Part shown: one piece after another, positions 46,164 through 55,673 of the stretch
Layout: each line of letters begins with the position of its first letter
How positions within the stretch are numbered: position 1 is the stretch's first letter
Source of the DNA: Acidovorax sp. 107
Lineage (GTDB): Bacteria > Pseudomonadota > Gammaproteobacteria > Burkholderiales > Burkholderiaceae_C
Reading direction: 5' to 3'
Assembly: GCF_003058055.1 (NCBI RefSeq)
Contig: NZ_QBTZ01000001.1
Span: 1,676,501-1,740,500, forward strand
DNA: 64,000 bases
The notes under the pieces: model-generated
Database searches by the model: none
What the model was told of the DNA's origin: nothing
What the model saw: the letters and a program-made list of their open reading frames with translations, nothing else
Translations under genes and position numbers: made by a program

Positions 46164-48035
46164 ATGGCGCTTCTGCAGATTTCCGAACCCGGCCAGTCCC
46201 CCGACCCGCACCAACGGCGCATCGCGGTGGGCATTGACCTGGGCACCACCCACTCTCTGGTCGCTGCTGTGCGCAATGGCGTGTCCGAATGCCTCCCCGA
46301 TGCCCAAGGCCGGGTGCTGCTGCCCTCGGTGGTGCGCTATCTGGCCAACGGTGGGCGTCAGATCGGGTATGACGCCGTGGCAGCGCAAGCCCAGGATGCT
46401 CGCAACACCATCGCCTCGGCCAAACGCTTCATGGGGCGCGGCCTCAAAGACGTGACGGAAGCGGGCAAGCTGCCTTACGACTTTGTGGCCGCTGCCGATG
46501 GCGGCGTGGGCGGTATGGTCAGCCTCGCCACGGTGGATGGCAACAAGTCGCCCGTCGAGATCAGTGCCGAGATTCTGGCCACGTTGCGCTACCGGGCCGA
46601 AGACACCTTCAACGACGATCTCTATGGCGCGGTGATCACCGTGCCTGCGTACTTTGACGACGCTCAGCGCCAGGCCACCAAGGACGCGGCCAAGCTTGCC
46701 GGCATCAACTTGCTGCGTCTGATCAACGAGCCCACGGCCGCCGCGATTGCCTATGGCCTGGACAACGCCAGCGAGGGCGTCTACGCCGTCTATGACCTGG
46801 GTGGGGGCACGTTCGATATTTCCATCCTGCGCTTGACGCAAGGTGTGTTCGAGGTCATTGCCACGGGCGGCGACTCAGCTCTCGGGGGCGACGACTACGA
46901 CGCAGCGCTGGCGGACTGGGTGCTGCAGCAGGTAGGGCAACAGGCGGTCACGCCGGCCGACAAGTCTGCTGTGCGCATGGCGGCGCGCGCCTGCAAAGAG
47001 GCGCTGACTGCTACTGATTTGGTAGCGTTCAAGGCAGAATTGTCTGGCGCTTCAGTGCAATTTGACGTGACACGCTCGGATTTTGATGCGGTGACCGCTG
47101 ATTTGACGGCCCGCTCCATGGCGGCCGTGCGCCGCGCTCTGCGCGACGCGCATCTGGCGCGCGACGAAGTGCAGGGTGTGGTCATGGTGGGTGGCTCCAC
47201 CCGCATGCCGCAGGTGCAACGGGCCGTGGCAGAGTTCTTTGGCAAGGAACCGTTGACCAATCTGAACCCGGACGAAGTGGTGGCCCTAGGGGCCGCCATC
47301 CAGGCCAACCAGCTGGCGGGTAACAACACGGCGGGCGACCTGCTGCTGCTGGATGTGATTCCGCTGTCCCTGGGCATCGAAACCATGGGGGGGCTGGTGG
47401 AGCGGATCGTCGCGCGCAACGAGACCATCCCCACCGCCAAGGCGCAGGACTTCACCACCTACAAGGACGGACAGACTGCGCTTGCCATCCATGTGGTGCA
47501 AGGCGAGCGTGATCTGGTGCAGGACTGCCGCAGCCTGGCTCGCTTTGAGTTGCGCGGCATTCCCCCCATGGCGGCAGGTGCTGCGCGCATCCGTGTGACC
47601 TTCACCGTCGATGCCGATGGCTTGCTCAGCGTGGCCGCGAAGGAGCAGGGCAGTGGGGTAGAAGCGCGCATTGACGTGAAGCCATCGTATGGCCTCACGG
47701 ACTACCAGATCGCGCGCATGCTGCAGGACGGCTTTGCTACGGCCGCGCAGGACATGAAAGCCCGCGCCGTGGTCGAGGCCCGCGTGGACGCGGACCGCAT
47801 GCTGATTGCCACGCAAAGTGCACTGGATGCGGATGGTGACGTGCTGAGCCCCAAGGAGCGGGCCGCCATCGACGCCCTGATGGTGGCCCTTCGCCACCAG
47901 CGCGACAGCGACGATGCAGCTGCTATCGAGGCAGCCACGGAAGCCCTGGCCAAGGGCACCGAGGCGTTCGCAGCCCAGCGCATGAACCGCGGTATCCAGC
48001 AGGCCCTGGCCGGCAAGAACGTCGCAAGCCTGTGA
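46164..48035 (+). CDS. hscA: Fe-S specific Hsp70 chaperone HscA
   Basis: The 623-residue Hsp70 has [13 protein letters not shown] (phosphate 1), [15 protein letters not shown] (phosphate 2) and [17 protein letters not shown] (adenosine loop) in the ATPase domain, followed by a substrate domain for the IscU LPPVK peptide. Length is close to E. coli HscA (616). Within the ATPase domain, residues about 280-301, the DNA matches dispersed repeat copy H. The protein length there looks normal, so it probably replaced rather than lengthened the segment. Confidence 0.94.
   Translation: MALLQISEPGQSPDPHQRRIAVGIDLGTTHSLVAAVRNGVSECLPDAQGRVLLPSVVRYLANGGRQIGYDAVAAQAQDARNTIASAKRFMGRGLKDVTEAGKLPYDFVAAADGGVGGMVSLATVDGNKSPVEISAEILATLRYRAEDTFNDDLYGAVITVPAYFDDAQRQATKDAAKLAGINLLRLINEPTAAAIAYGLDNASEGVYAVYDLGGGTFDISILRLTQGVFEVIATGGDSALGGDDYDAALADWVLQQVGQQAVTPADKSAVRMAARACKEALTATDLVAFKAELSGASVQFDVTRSDFDAVTADLTARSMAAVRRALRDAHLARDEVQGVVMVGGSTRMPQVQRAVAEFFGKEPLTNLNPDEVVALGAAIQANQLAGNNTAGDLLLLDVIPLSLGIETMGGLVERIVARNETIPTAKAQDFTTYKDGQTALAIHVVQGERDLVQDCRSLARFELRGIPPMAAGAARIRVTFTVDADGLLSVAAKEQGSGVEARIDVKPSYGLTDYQIARMLQDGFATAAQDMKARAVVEARVDADRMLIATQSALDADGDVLSPKERAAIDALMVALRHQRDSDDAAAIEAATEALAKGTEAFAAQRMNRGIQQALAGKNVASL
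47008..47066 (-). repeat. Possible dispersed hairpin repeat, copy H, inside hscA
   Basis: On the minus strand, GAAGCGCCAGACAATTCTGC then ACGCTACCAAATCAGTAGC align with copies E and G, especially the AGCGCCAGACAA and CTAC-AATCAGTAGC ends. The match is diverged, and coding constraint could mimic part of it. Confidence 0.45.
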
Positions 48036-48076
48036 TGCGCCCCTGCGCATCCCTCTGAACAAGAAGAAAACACCCC

Positions 48077-48415
48077 ATGCCCGTCATCAAGATCCTTCCC
48101 CATCCCGAATACTGCCCCGCAGGCACCGAAATCACGGCGCCTGCAGGCACCTCGATCTGTGAAGCCCTGCTGGACAACCACATCAACATCGAGCACGCCT
48201 GCGACATGAGCTGCGCGTGCACCACCTGCCACGTCATCGTGCGCCAGGGGTTGAATTCGCTGAATGCGGCAGAAGAAGAGGAAGAAGACCTGCTGGACCG
48301 TGCCTGGGGCCTGGAGCCGCAGTCACGCCTGTCGTGCCAGGCCATCCTGGCGCAGACCGATCTGGTCGTCGAAATTCCGAAGTACACGATCAACCACGCC
48401 AAGGAAAACCACTGA
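48077..48415 (+). CDS. fdx: ISC-type [2Fe-2S] ferredoxin Fdx
   Basis: The 112-residue adrenodoxin-type ferredoxin has the cluster cysteines in ACDMSCACTTCHVIV (C-x5-C-x2-C), and the fourth Cys in RLSCQAI. Length matches E. coli Fdx (111). It supplies electrons for cluster assembly. Its stop overlaps the dnaQ start by one base (TGATG), so dnaQ is probably translated from the same message. Confidence 0.95.
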   Translation: MPVIKILPHPEYCPAGTEITAPAGTSICEALLDNHINIEHACDMSCACTTCHVIVRQGLNSLNAAEEEEEDLLDRAWGLEPQSRLSCQAILAQTDLVVEIPKYTINHAKENH

Positions 48416-49128
48416 TGTCCCGGCAAATTGTTCTGGACACGGAGACCACCGGCCTTTCGGCCGAGGGGGGGGACCGCATCATTGAACTGGGTTGTGTGGA
48501 GCTGCTCCACCGCAAGCTCACGGGCAACAACCTGCACCTGTACTTCAACCCTGGCCGCGACAGCCATGAAGACGCGCTCAAGGTGCACGGCATCAGCAAC
48601 GAGTTCCTGAAGGACAAGCCCAAGTTTGCGGACGTGGTGGACGACATCCTGCAGTACCTGCAGGGCGCCGAGATCATCATCCACAACGCAGCATTCGACG
48701 TGGGCTTCCTCAACAAGGAGCTGGAGCTGGTGGGGCGCCCGGCGTTTGGCACCTATGTGCAAAGCGTGACCGACACGCTGGCCATGGCCAAGGAGATGTA
48801 CCCGGGCAAGCGCAATTCGCTGGACGCCCTGTGCGACCGCCTGGGCGTGGACAACTCGGGCCGTACGCTGCACGGCGCTTTGCTCGACGCCGAGCTGCTG
48901 GCCGACGTGTACATCAACCTCACACGCGGGCAGGATGCCTTGCTGATTGCCGATGATGGCCATGATGGCGCCGACGGCGTGAAGGTGGCCGCCATCGATT
49001 TGCGTGGCCTTGCGCTGCCCGTGCTGCGGGCGAGCGAGCAGGAGCAGGCGGCGCATGCCGAGGTGCTCACGCAGATTGACAAGGCCAGCGGTGGCAAAAC
49101 AATTTGGCGGACTCTCCAATCGGCCTAA
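48415..49128 (+). CDS. dnaQ: DNA polymerase III epsilon subunit (proofreading exonuclease)
   Basis: The 237-residue DEDDh exonuclease has ExoI LDTETTG, ExoII HNAAFDVGFL, and ExoIII with HGALLDAELLADVY, giving the catalytic Asp/Glu and His. A C-terminal tail binds the polymerase alpha subunit. Length is similar to E. coli DnaQ (243). Its start overlaps the fdx stop, so it is appended to the isc operon. The following tRNA genes begin 37 bases after the stop. Confidence 0.94.
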   Translation: MSRQIVLDTETTGLSAEGGDRIIELGCVELLHRKLTGNNLHLYFNPGRDSHEDALKVHGISNEFLKDKPKFADVVDDILQYLQGAEIIIHNAAFDVGFLNKELELVGRPAFGTYVQSVTDTLAMAKEMYPGKRNSLDALCDRLGVDNSGRTLHGALLDAELLADVYINLTRGQDALLIADDGHDGADGVKVAAIDLRGLALPVLRASEQEQAAHAEVLTQIDKASGGKTIWRTLQSA

Positions 49129-49165
49129 AAAGCTGTGCCATAATAGAAGGCTGTCGCAGCGACAA

Positions 49166-49240
49166 GGGTGATTAGCTCAGCGGTAGAGCACTGCCTTCAC
49201 ACGGCAGGGGTCACATGTTCGATCCATGTATCACCCACCA
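49166..49240 (+). tRNA. tRNA-Val (CAC)
   Basis: This is a 75-base cloverleaf: acceptor GGGTGAT pairs with ATCACCC, the D-arm is GCTCAGCGGTAGAGC, the anticodon stem CTGCC/GGCAG frames loop TTCACAC with anticodon CAC (valine GTG codons), and the T-arm contains TTCGATC. Encoded CCA is present. It lies 37 bases after dnaQ; a CATAAT-like -10 lies just upstream. Confidence 0.95.
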
Positions 49241-49291
49241 TGTTGCTGACAGACTTTTCGCAGCGGTATCTTTCTCCAAGGTGCTTGCGAC

Positions 49292-49366
49292 GGGTGATTA
49301 GCTCAGCGGTAGAGCACTGCCTTCACACGGCAGGGGTCACATGTTCGATCCATGTATCACCCACCA
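49292..49366 (+). tRNA. tRNA-Val (CAC), identical second copy
   Basis: It is base-identical to the tRNA 126 bases upstream over all 75 positions, with encoded CCA. It is separated by 51 unrelated bases and followed at once by a strong terminator. The two are likely processed from one transcript. Confidence 0.95.
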
Positions 49367-49371
49367 ATTTG

Positions 49372-49408
49372 AAAACCCCTGCAGGTTCCTGACCTGCAGG
49401 GGTTTTTT
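49372..49408 (+). terminator. Strong rho-independent terminator after the tRNA pair
   Basis: A perfect 15-bp stem (AAAACCCCTGCAGGT with its complement) has a five-base loop and is followed by T6. It ends the tRNA transcript. Confidence 0.92.
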
Positions 49409-49522
49409 CTTGGCCTGCCCACCTCCCCGCAAGCTGCAAAAGTGCGGCCTCCATCCGCCAGAGCTGCGTACAACGCAGGGTTGCGCGTTACATTGGTCGC
49501 CCGTACCTGCAGTGCAGCATCC

Positions 49523-50560
49523 ATGATCACCTTCCACAATCCCTCGCACCAGGGGCATGCGCCCGTCCATGAATTCTTCCGAGGCGAACGCGTGCCTTGT
49601 TTTGAAAAGCCCGAACGCGTGGACTATGTGGAAGACGCACTGCGCACACGCGGCCACGCCATGATGGCGCCCGACGTGGACTGCAGTGCGGTGCTGGCGC
49701 AGGTGCACGCACAACGCTACCTGGCCTTTTTGCAGACCGCCTGGCAGCAGTGGCTGGCGCTGGACCCGGCCAACGCGTTGCTGCAACCCTTTCCATCCGT
49801 GTGGCCGGTGCGCACGCTGCGCAGCGACGTGGAGCCAGACAACTTCGTTGCGCGCCTGGGCCTGTATTCGATGGACAACGGTACACCCATGGCAGCGGGT
49901 ACTTGGGCTGCCGCCAAGGCAGGGGCCGACGCGGCTGCCAGCGCGGCGGCTCGCGTTGCGCAAGGGGCGCGTGCCGCGTTTTGCTGCACTCGCCCACCGG
50001 GGCACCATGCGGGCCCGGACTTCATGGGGGGCTATTGTTTTTTGAATAATGCCGCCGTGGCCGCGCAAACCCTGCGCGATCAGGGCGCCCAGCGTGTGGC
50101 GCTGCTGGACGTGGACTACCACCATGGCAACGGCACGCAGAGCATCTTCTATGGCCGCAGCGATGTGCTGTTCATCAGCATGCATGGTGACCCGCGCACG
50201 GAGTACCCGTTCTACTTGGGCCACGCTGACGAAACGGGGCAGGGGGCTGGCACAGGCTTCAACCTGAACCTGCCCCTGCCTGCGGGCACCAGCGCGGCGA
50301 CCTGGTTTGATGCGCTGGAGAAAGCCTGCCTGCGCATCGCAGAGTACCGGGCCGACGCGCTCGTGATATCCCTCGGGCTGGATGCCTTTGAGGGCGATCC
50401 CATTTCGCGGTTTGCACTGGCCTCGTCAGATTTCACCCGGCTGGGCGAGCGGTTGGCGCGGCTGGGTCTGCCCACGGTGTTTGTGCTGGAGGGCGGCTAC
50501 GCGGCGGCCGAGCTGGGCACCAATGCCGTCAATGTGCTGGATGGTTTTGAGCAGGTTTGA
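49523..50560 (+). CDS. Histone deacetylase family protein (acetylpolyamine/acetoin-type amidohydrolase)
   Basis: The 345-residue Zn-dependent deacetylase of the arginase-deacetylase fold has RPPGHHAGPDFMGGYCFLNN (catalytic His pair), ALLDVDYHHGNGTQ (Zn Asp and His), and ISLGLDAFEGDP with the third ligand. It resembles bacterial acetylpolyamine or acetoin-utilisation (AcuC-like) enzymes; which acyl-amine is cut is unknown. Genuine histone action is not implied. The start is at 49523. Confidence 0.9.
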   Translation: MITFHNPSHQGHAPVHEFFRGERVPCFEKPERVDYVEDALRTRGHAMMAPDVDCSAVLAQVHAQRYLAFLQTAWQQWLALDPANALLQPFPSVWPVRTLRSDVEPDNFVARLGLYSMDNGTPMAAGTWAAAKAGADAAASAAARVAQGARAAFCCTRPPGHHAGPDFMGGYCFLNNAAVAAQTLRDQGAQRVALLDVDYHHGNGTQSIFYGRSDVLFISMHGDPRTEYPFYLGHADETGQGAGTGFNLNLPLPAGTSAATWFDALEKACLRIAEYRADALVISLGLDAFEGDPISRFALASSDFTRLGERLARLGLPTVFVLEGGYAAAELGTNAVNVLDGFEQV

Positions 50561-50596
50561 CGCGGTTGTCAGCCGGGGGCGCACGGAGATACACAG

Positions 50597-51694
50597 ATGA
50601 TCGATAAGGTGGATTGCGTGGTGGTGGGCGCGGGCGTGGTGGGCCTGGCTGTGGCCCGCGCGCTGGCGCTGCAAGGGCGGGAGGTCATGGTGCTGGAGGC
50701 TGCGGACGCCATCGGCACCGGCACCAGTTCGCGCAATAGCGAGGTGATTCACGCGGGGCTGTACTACCCCGCAGGGTCGCTCAAGGCCCGTTTGTGTGTG
50801 CGGGGTAAGGAACTGCTCTACGCCTACTGCGCGGCGCGCGGCGTGCCCCATCGCCGTTGCGGCAAGCTGTTGGTGGCAACCTCTGCCGCCCAACTGGACA
50901 GCCTGGAAGGCATCCAGGCGCGTGCCCGTGCCAACGGAGTGCTGGACCTGCAACGCCTGAGCCGTGAAGACGCCTTGGCGCTGGAGCCCGCCCTGGCCTG
51001 CGTGGGCGCCCTGCATTCCCCTAGCACCGGCATCGTTGATAGCCATGTGCTCATGCTGGCACTGCAAGGTGATCTGGAACACGCGGGCGGCCTTGTGGCA
51101 CTGAATTCGCCGCTGGCGCTAGCATCTATTGGTCTGGATGCTATTGATTTGGAAGCGACGGACGGCACTCGCATCCGCGCGCGCACGGTGGTCAATGCCG
51201 CTGGGTTGAACGCCCCCGCATTGGCTGCGCGATTTGCTGGGCTGGCCCCGCAGCATGTGCCCACTGCCCACTACGCCAAGGGCAACTATTTCACTTTGAC
51301 GGGCAGGGCGCCTTTCAGCCGGCTGATTTACCCGGTGCCAGAGGCTGCCGGCCTAGGGGTACACCTCACGCTTGACCTGGGCGGCCAGGCCAAGTTTGGC
51401 CCGGACGTGCAATGGGTGGACTCGCCCGACGATCTGCTGGTGGACCCAGCGCGTGGCGATGCCTTTTATGCCGAGGTGCGCAAATACTGGCCTGCCTTGC
51501 AGAACGGTGCATTGGCGCCCGGTTACGCGGGCATGCGCCCCAAGATCCACGGGCCGGACGCGCCGGCTGCCGACTTTGTCATCCAGGGGCCCGCTGTCCA
51601 CGGCGTGGCAGGGCTCGTCAACCTGTTCGGCATCGAGTCGCCGGGCTTGACGAGTGCTCTCGCGATTGGTGAGCATGTGGCCGCGCTGGTTTGA
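50597..51694 (+). CDS. LhgO-like FAD-dependent oxidoreductase
   Basis: The 365-residue protein has [18 protein letters not shown] (FAD), [20 protein letters not shown], and a C-terminal [15 protein letters not shown]. The IHAGLYYP motif is typical of L-2-hydroxyglutarate oxidase LhgO and related DAO-family oxidases, so oxidation of a 2-hydroxy acid to the 2-keto acid is likely. The exact acid is not clear. It lies 36 bases after the deacetylase-like gene. Its coding region includes dispersed repeat copy I. Confidence 0.87.
   Translation: MIDKVDCVVVGAGVVGLAVARALALQGREVMVLEAADAIGTGTSSRNSEVIHAGLYYPAGSLKARLCVRGKELLYAYCAARGVPHRRCGKLLVATSAAQLDSLEGIQARARANGVLDLQRLSREDALALEPALACVGALHSPSTGIVDSHVLMLALQGDLEHAGGLVALNSPLALASIGLDAIDLEATDGTRIRARTVVNAAGLNAPALAARFAGLAPQHVPTAHYAKGNYFTLTGRAPFSRLIYPVPEAAGLGVHLTLDLGGQAKFGPDVQWVDSPDDLLVDPARGDAFYAEVRKYWPALQNGALAPGYAGMRPKIHGPDAPAADFVIQGPAVHGVAGLVNLFGIESPGLTSALAIGEHVAALV
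51112..51156 (+). repeat. Possible dispersed hairpin repeat, copy I, inside the LhgO-like gene
   Basis: GCTGGCGCTAGCATCTATTG then GTCTGGATGCTATTGATTTGG match copy F in both ends (GCG..., GGNCTGNATGCTAT). The spacer is diverged. It encodes residues about 172-187 (near [15 protein letters not shown]). Confidence 0.4.
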
Positions 51695-51837
51695 TCTGCG
51701 GCAAGCCATTTGCAATCTGTAACCTCTTGCGTCCCCGTCCTACGAGGGGTTTCTGGACAGATGGCTAAGATGAAGTTCAGCCCCGTCGCTCGCGTGCGGG
51801 TTCCCTATTATTTTTGGCATTACACAGAAAGGCTTGT

Positions 51838-52140
51838 ATGACTGCTTCTGACACCACGACCACCCAGGGCGAACTGGAAAAGCTGGTTTCCGATCTGCGG
51901 GGCCTGCTGGCCAACAAGGACCTAGATGCGGTTCCCGAAATCAAGCTGCTGCGCCAGCGCCTGGACGATGGCATGCACAACGTGCGTGAATCCGCTGTGC
52001 GCGCCGCCCAAGACGCCGCCCGCCAGGCCAAGGAAGCCGCACTGGCCGCCGACCGCTACGCCCATGACGAACCGTGGCGTGTGGCAGGTGCCGCGCTGGC
52101 GGTGGGCGCATTGGTCGGGTTTCTGCTTGCACGCCGCTGA
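51838..52140 (+). CDS. DUF883 family protein (ElaB/YqjD-like)
   Basis: This 100-residue protein is mainly a charged coiled-coil-like helix (residues 8-72) ending in one transmembrane segment GAALAVGALVGFLLARR at the C-terminus. It matches ElaB/YqjD/YgaM, inner-membrane tail-anchored proteins that bind ribosomes in stationary phase (E. coli YqjD). It is followed by yqjE-like and yqjK-like genes as in E. coli yqjDEK. Confidence 0.88.
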   Translation: MTASDTTTTQGELEKLVSDLRGLLANKDLDAVPEIKLLRQRLDDGMHNVRESAVRAAQDAARQAKEAALAADRYAHDEPWRVAGAALAVGALVGFLLARR

Positions 52141-52185
52141 TTGCCGCAGTAGCCCCATGACAGCACGCCACGAAGGCAAACACAC

Positions 52186-52581
52186 ATGAACTGGCTCTCG
52201 CTGCTGGGGCTGGAGGGGCTAGCCGCCCGTTGGCGCGCTAACCTCATCGAGGGCGCGATTGCCGCCGAAGACCGCATGGACTTGGCCCGCCTGGAGTGGG
52301 CCGACCTCAAGCAGCGCCTGCAGCAACTGCTGGTGCTGACCATTGTGGTGGCTGGGCTCACAGTGGTGGCCTTGATCATGGTGTCACTGGCAGTGCTGGT
52401 GCACTTTTGGGACTCCCCGCAGCGCACCCTGGTCGCCTGGCTGGTCGCTGGTGTGTGGGCTGTGGGCTGGGCGGCAGCTGTGGTGTCGTTGGTATCGGTG
52501 GCGCAGCGCGCTGGCAGCGGGTTCTCCCTGACGCGGCGTGAGCTCGCGCAGGATTGGCGAGAGATCAAGGAGCGCTTGTGA
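52186..52581 (+). CDS. Phage-holin-family membrane protein (YqjE-like)
   Basis: The 131-residue protein has an amphipathic start and two hydrophobic helices (LVLTIVVAGLTVVALIMVSL and LVAWLVAGVWAVGWAAAVV). It matches the DUF1469 (Phage_holin_3_6) family, to which YqjE belongs. There is no lysis cassette, so it is not a real phage holin. Its stop overlaps the next start (GTGA). Confidence 0.87.
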   Translation: MNWLSLLGLEGLAARWRANLIEGAIAAEDRMDLARLEWADLKQRLQQLLVLTIVVAGLTVVALIMVSLAVLVHFWDSPQRTLVAWLVAGVWAVGWAAAVVSLVSVAQRAGSGFSLTRRELAQDWREIKERL

Positions 52582-52919
52582 CAGCAGCACATCCAACAAC
52601 CCATGCGCCGCAGCCTGCGTCGGCAGCATGGCCGGCACCCACGCCACAGCAGCAGCGTGTGCTAGACCGCATCGAGTTGCAGCGCGAGCGGTTGCGGGCT
52701 CGCCGCGTGGCCCGGGTTCAGGCCCGGGCGCTGGCTGAGCAGGCCGGGGGTGCTGCGGGCGGTGCCGATGCGTCGCTGGCACTGCGCGCCGCCGGGTTTG
52801 CCCGCGAACATCCACTGGCCGTGGCGGCCATGGCCGGTGTCGCTCTGGTGGCTGGCCCGCGCAGGCTGATCCGATGGGCGGGCATCGCTCTGCCGATGCT
52901 GATGCGTCTGCGGCGCTGA
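52578..52919 (+). CDS. YqjK-like hypothetical protein
   Basis: The 113-residue protein has a GTG start overlapping the upstream stop. It has a basic charged helix (residues 25-62: RVLDRIELQRERLRARRVAR) and a hydrophobic stretch near residues 85-100 (HPLAVAAMAGVALVAGP). The position as third gene after YqjD- and YqjE-like proteins supports the yqjK slot. Its function is unknown. A terminator lies about 60 bases later. Confidence 0.75.
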   Translation: MTAAHPTTHAPQPASAAWPAPTPQQQRVLDRIELQRERLRARRVARVQARALAEQAGGAAGGADASLALRAAGFAREHPLAVAAMAGVALVAGPRRLIRWAGIALPMLMRLRR

Positions 52920-52976
52920 CGGCCACGACTAGGTGACAGAGACCTGGGTCCTGTTGCTCATCCATCGCCAAAAACG

Positions 52977-53012
52977 AAACGGAGCCCTGTTGCCAGAGGC
53001 TCCGTTTTTTTA
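52977..53012 (+). terminator. Rho-independent terminator after the yqj-like trio
   Basis: AAACGGAGCC pairs with GGCTCCGTTT around an 11-base loop, followed by a T-run. It terminates the three-gene run; pyrD comes from the other strand. Confidence 0.85.
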
Positions 53013-53056
53013 TGGTGCTGCGTTCGGACGGGCGTTAACCCAAAGGCTCAAAGAGT

Positions 53057-54109
53057 TCAGCGCAGGGCCTTGATGGCCTTGGCAGCCTTCACGACCAATG
53101 CAGGGCCTTCGTAAATCAGGCCGGTGTAGATCTGCACGACATCGGCCCCCGCGCGAATTTTGCTCACCGCGTCATCAGCGCTCATGACCCCGCCCACGCC
53201 AATGATCGGGTACCCGGCGCCAAGGGCTGCGCGCAGTTGCCGAATCACCTGGTTGCTGGCCTCCAGCACAGGCGCACCGCTCAGCCCGCCAGTCTCCGCG
53301 GCGTGGCGCATGCCCTGCACCGCTGCACGGCTGATGGTGGTGTTGGTGGCGATGACACCGTCCATGCCATGGCGTTGCAAGGTGGCGGCGATGACCGCCA
53401 CCTGGGCTTCGTCAAGGTCAGGGGCAATCTTCACAAAGACCGGCACGCGCCGCTGGTGCTGAGTGGCCAGCGCCTCACGCCGCTCGGCGATTGCACCCAG
53501 CAGGGCATCGAGGGCTGCATCGCTTTGCAGCGCGCGCAGGTTCTGCGTGTTGGGCGAGCTGATGTTGACCGTTACATAGTCGGCATGCGGGTACACGCCT
53601 TCGAGGCAGGTCAGGTAGTCGCTGGTGGCGTTCTCGATGGGCGTGGTGGCGTTCTTGCCGATGTTCAGGCCCAGCAGCATGGGGCGCTGGCGATTCTGTG
53701 AGCGAAATTGCGCCTGCTGCACGTTGCGCAAGAAGGCCTCCAGACCTTCGTTGTTGAAGCCCAGGCGGTTGATCAGGGCGCGGGCTTCGGGCAGGCGGAA
53801 CATGCGCGGCTTGGGGTTGCCTGGCTGCGCCTTGGGGGTTACGGTGCCTACTTCCACAAAACCAAAACCCATGGCGCCCAGCGCGTCAATGCAGCGCGCA
53901 TTCTTGTCCAGGCCAGCGGCCATGCCTACGCGGTTGGGAAACGTGAGCCCCGCCAGAGTGACGGGGTCGCTCACGGTTTCATTGCACCAGGCCCATTGCA
54001 GAGGCGTGCGCTGCCCGCGCGCCAGCATGTCCATGGTGAGTTCGTGGGCGGCCTCGGCATCCATGCCGAAGAGAAAGGGGCGGGTGAGGGCGTAAGGGAT
54101 CAGGGACAT
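53057..54109 (-). CDS. pyrD: Dihydroorotate dehydrogenase, quinone type
   Basis: The 350-residue class 2 enzyme of pyrimidine synthesis has [20 protein letters not shown], the catalytic-serine loop [12 protein letters not shown] (serine rather than cysteine), and FMN-binding [13 protein letters not shown] plus [11 protein letters not shown]. The N-terminal helices ([19 protein letters not shown]) provide the quinone/membrane contact. Length is close to E. coli PyrD (336). The ATG at 54109 begins this motif, and a further open frame upstream is unrelated. It is divergent from rpiA. Confidence 0.94.
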   Translation of the reverse strand: MSLIPYALTRPFLFGMDAEAAHELTMDMLARGQRTPLQWAWCNETVSDPVTLAGLTFPNRVGMAAGLDKNARCIDALGAMGFGFVEVGTVTPKAQPGNPKPRMFRLPEARALINRLGFNNEGLEAFLRNVQQAQFRSQNRQRPMLLGLNIGKNATTPIENATSDYLTCLEGVYPHADYVTVNISSPNTQNLRALQSDAALDALLGAIAERREALATQHQRRVPVFVKIAPDLDEAQVAVIAATLQRHGMDGVIATNTTISRAAVQGMRHAAETGGLSGAPVLEASNQVIRQLRAALGAGYPIIGVGGVMSADDAVSKIRAGADVVQIYTGLIYEGPALVVKAAKAIKALR

Positions 54110-54145
54110 GGGGGGATAATTCAGGATTACCACCGATTTTCTCCC

Positions 54146-54835
54146 ATGACGACCACCACTCCCCTGACCCAAGACGAACTCAAGACCCTGGTAGGCCAAG
54201 CCGCGCTGCAATACGTGGTGCCTGGCGAGATTGTGGGGGTGGGCACCGGCTCCACCGTGAACAAGTTCATTGACGCCCTGGCGGGCATGAAGGACCAGAT
54301 CAAGGGCGCGGTGTCCAGCTCGGTCGCCAGCACCGAACGTCTGAAGGCGCTGGGCATTGCCGTGTTCGATGCCAACGAAGTGCCATCGCTCTCGGTCTAT
54401 ATCGACGGCGCGGATGAGATCGACGGCCAGGGCCACATGGTCAAGGGCGGCGGCGCTGCACTGACCCGCGAGAAGATCGTGGCGGCGCTGGCTGGGCGTT
54501 TTGTGTGCATTGCCGATGAGTCCAAGCTGGTGAAAGCCCTGGGCCAGTTTCCGTTGCCGGTGGAAGTGATTCCGATGGCTGCCAATCACATTGCGCGACG
54601 TTTTGCGGCCATGGGCGGACAGGCCAGCCTGCGGCTCAAGGATGGACAGCCGCTGGTGACCGACAACGGCCAGCACATTCTGGACGTGAAGGGCCTGTCC
54701 ATCACTGATCCACTGGCATTCGAGTCAGAGATCAACCAATGGCCGGGTGTGGTGACCGTGGGTGTGTTTGCCCACCAGAAGGCATCCGTATGCCTGCTGG
54801 GCACGGCGCAGGGCGTGAAGACGATTACCTATTGA
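54146..54835 (+). CDS. rpiA: Ribose-5-phosphate isomerase A
   Basis: The 229-residue enzyme of the pentose phosphate pathway has [48 protein letters not shown] (catalytic aspartates) and [12 protein letters not shown]. Length matches E. coli RpiA (219) within ten residues. It interconverts ribose-5- and ribulose-5-phosphate. The start is at 54146, 36 bases from the divergent pyrD start. Confidence 0.95.
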   Translation: MTTTTPLTQDELKTLVGQAALQYVVPGEIVGVGTGSTVNKFIDALAGMKDQIKGAVSSSVASTERLKALGIAVFDANEVPSLSVYIDGADEIDGQGHMVKGGGAALTREKIVAALAGRFVCIADESKLVKALGQFPLPVEVIPMAANHIARRFAAMGGQASLRLKDGQPLVTDNGQHILDVKGLSITDPLAFESEINQWPGVVTVGVFAHQKASVCLLGTAQGVKTITY

Positions 54836-54900
54836 TGACGGAATGACATTGGTTGGGACAACCCGCCAACTGTTTCCTACCTGTTGATGGGAGCCAATGC

Positions 54901-54930
54901 AAAAAGGGCCTGTGAAGGCCCCTTTTGTTT
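54901..54930 (+). terminator. Rho-independent terminator after rpiA
   Basis: AAAAAGGGCCT and AGGCCCCTTTT pair with one mismatch over a four-base loop, followed by GTTT. It is positioned 65 bases past the rpiA stop, and could also serve the convergent glutaredoxin-like gene. Confidence 0.78.
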
Positions 54931-54981
54931 GGTGAATGGATTGGGCGGCTGCCCGGAAGCGGCAGCTACTGCATCACGATG

Positions 54982-55626
54982 TCAGAACCGGATGCCAGCC
55001 GGATTGCTAGGCGTCGGACCATCCTTGACTGGTGGAGGGGGGACTGGCCGTGCAGGCTCTTTCGGTTCTGCGGCGGGTGCAGCCTCCACCGGCTTGGCCG
55101 CAACCAGTGGCGCAGGTGCTGGTTGGCGGTAGTTGCCGGGCAACTGGGATTGCTTGGGGTAACCTGCCGCGTCGAGGTACTGGACCCATTCGGCGTCTGA
55201 AAAGCCCACCAGTTGCTGCCCGCCGATGGTGCCAAAAGGCAGACTCGTACTGCCACTCAGGCGTTGCAGCGCGGCGATGTCCTCATTGCTGGCCACGGTG
55301 CGCTCGGTATAGGGCACGCCGCGTGACGTGAGCAGGTTGCGCAAGCTTCCGCAAGGCGCGCAATCGCTGCCGGTGTAGATGGTCACAGGGTACCGGTTGG
55401 CAATCTGCCGTAGCTCATAGGGCAACGCTCCATTGGCTGTGGCAGGGCTTGCTGGCGCTGCACTGCTGCGCACTGGTGGGGCACTGGCCTCAGCGGGGGG
55501 GCGGTCCGAAAAAGTCACCTTGCCGTCGGGCCCGACAATGCGATAGACGCCTTGGGCCTGCGCACCCACACAAGCCAGGGCCATCAGCAAGGAGGCAGCG
55601 GCAGGGGCGAACGTAGTACGGGACAT
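54982..55626 (-). CDS. DUF4124/glutaredoxin-like exported protein
   Basis: The 214-residue precursor has a signal peptide (TFAPAAASLLMALACVGAQA) and a DUF4124 segment (GVYRIVGPDGKVTFSDRPP). A glutaredoxin-type fold follows with redox pair SDCAPCGS (CxxC), the TSLPFGTIGG cis-Pro region, then GFSDAEWVQYL. The final 60 residues are Pro/Ala/Lys-rich. A periplasmic thiol-disulfide role is likely, not proven. The DUF4124-glutaredoxin combination is seen in betaproteobacteria. It converges on rpiA. Confidence 0.83.
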   Translation of the reverse strand: MSRTTFAPAAASLLMALACVGAQAQGVYRIVGPDGKVTFSDRPPAEASAPPVRSSAAPASPATANGALPYELRQIANRYPVTIYTGSDCAPCGSLRNLLTSRGVPYTERTVASNEDIAALQRLSGSTSLPFGTIGGQQLVGFSDAEWVQYLDAAGYPKQSQLPGNYRQPAPAPLVAAKPVEAAPAAEPKEPARPVPPPPVKDGPTPSNPAGIRF

Positions 55627-55673
55627 GCGGGTTCTCCTCATTCTTGTGGACTGTGACTCTCGTGGGGCAATCT

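Noticed and set aside
49166..49366. Possible attachment sites at the tandem tRNA-Val genes
   Set aside because: No integrase, direct-repeat tRNA fragment or foreign-looking region follows. The repeated sequence is two complete tRNAs.
52186..52581. Phage holin annotation suggesting a prophage
   Set aside because: The DUF1469 protein is in a yqjD/yqjE/yqjK-like set with no other phage genes, so it is a chromosomal membrane protein.
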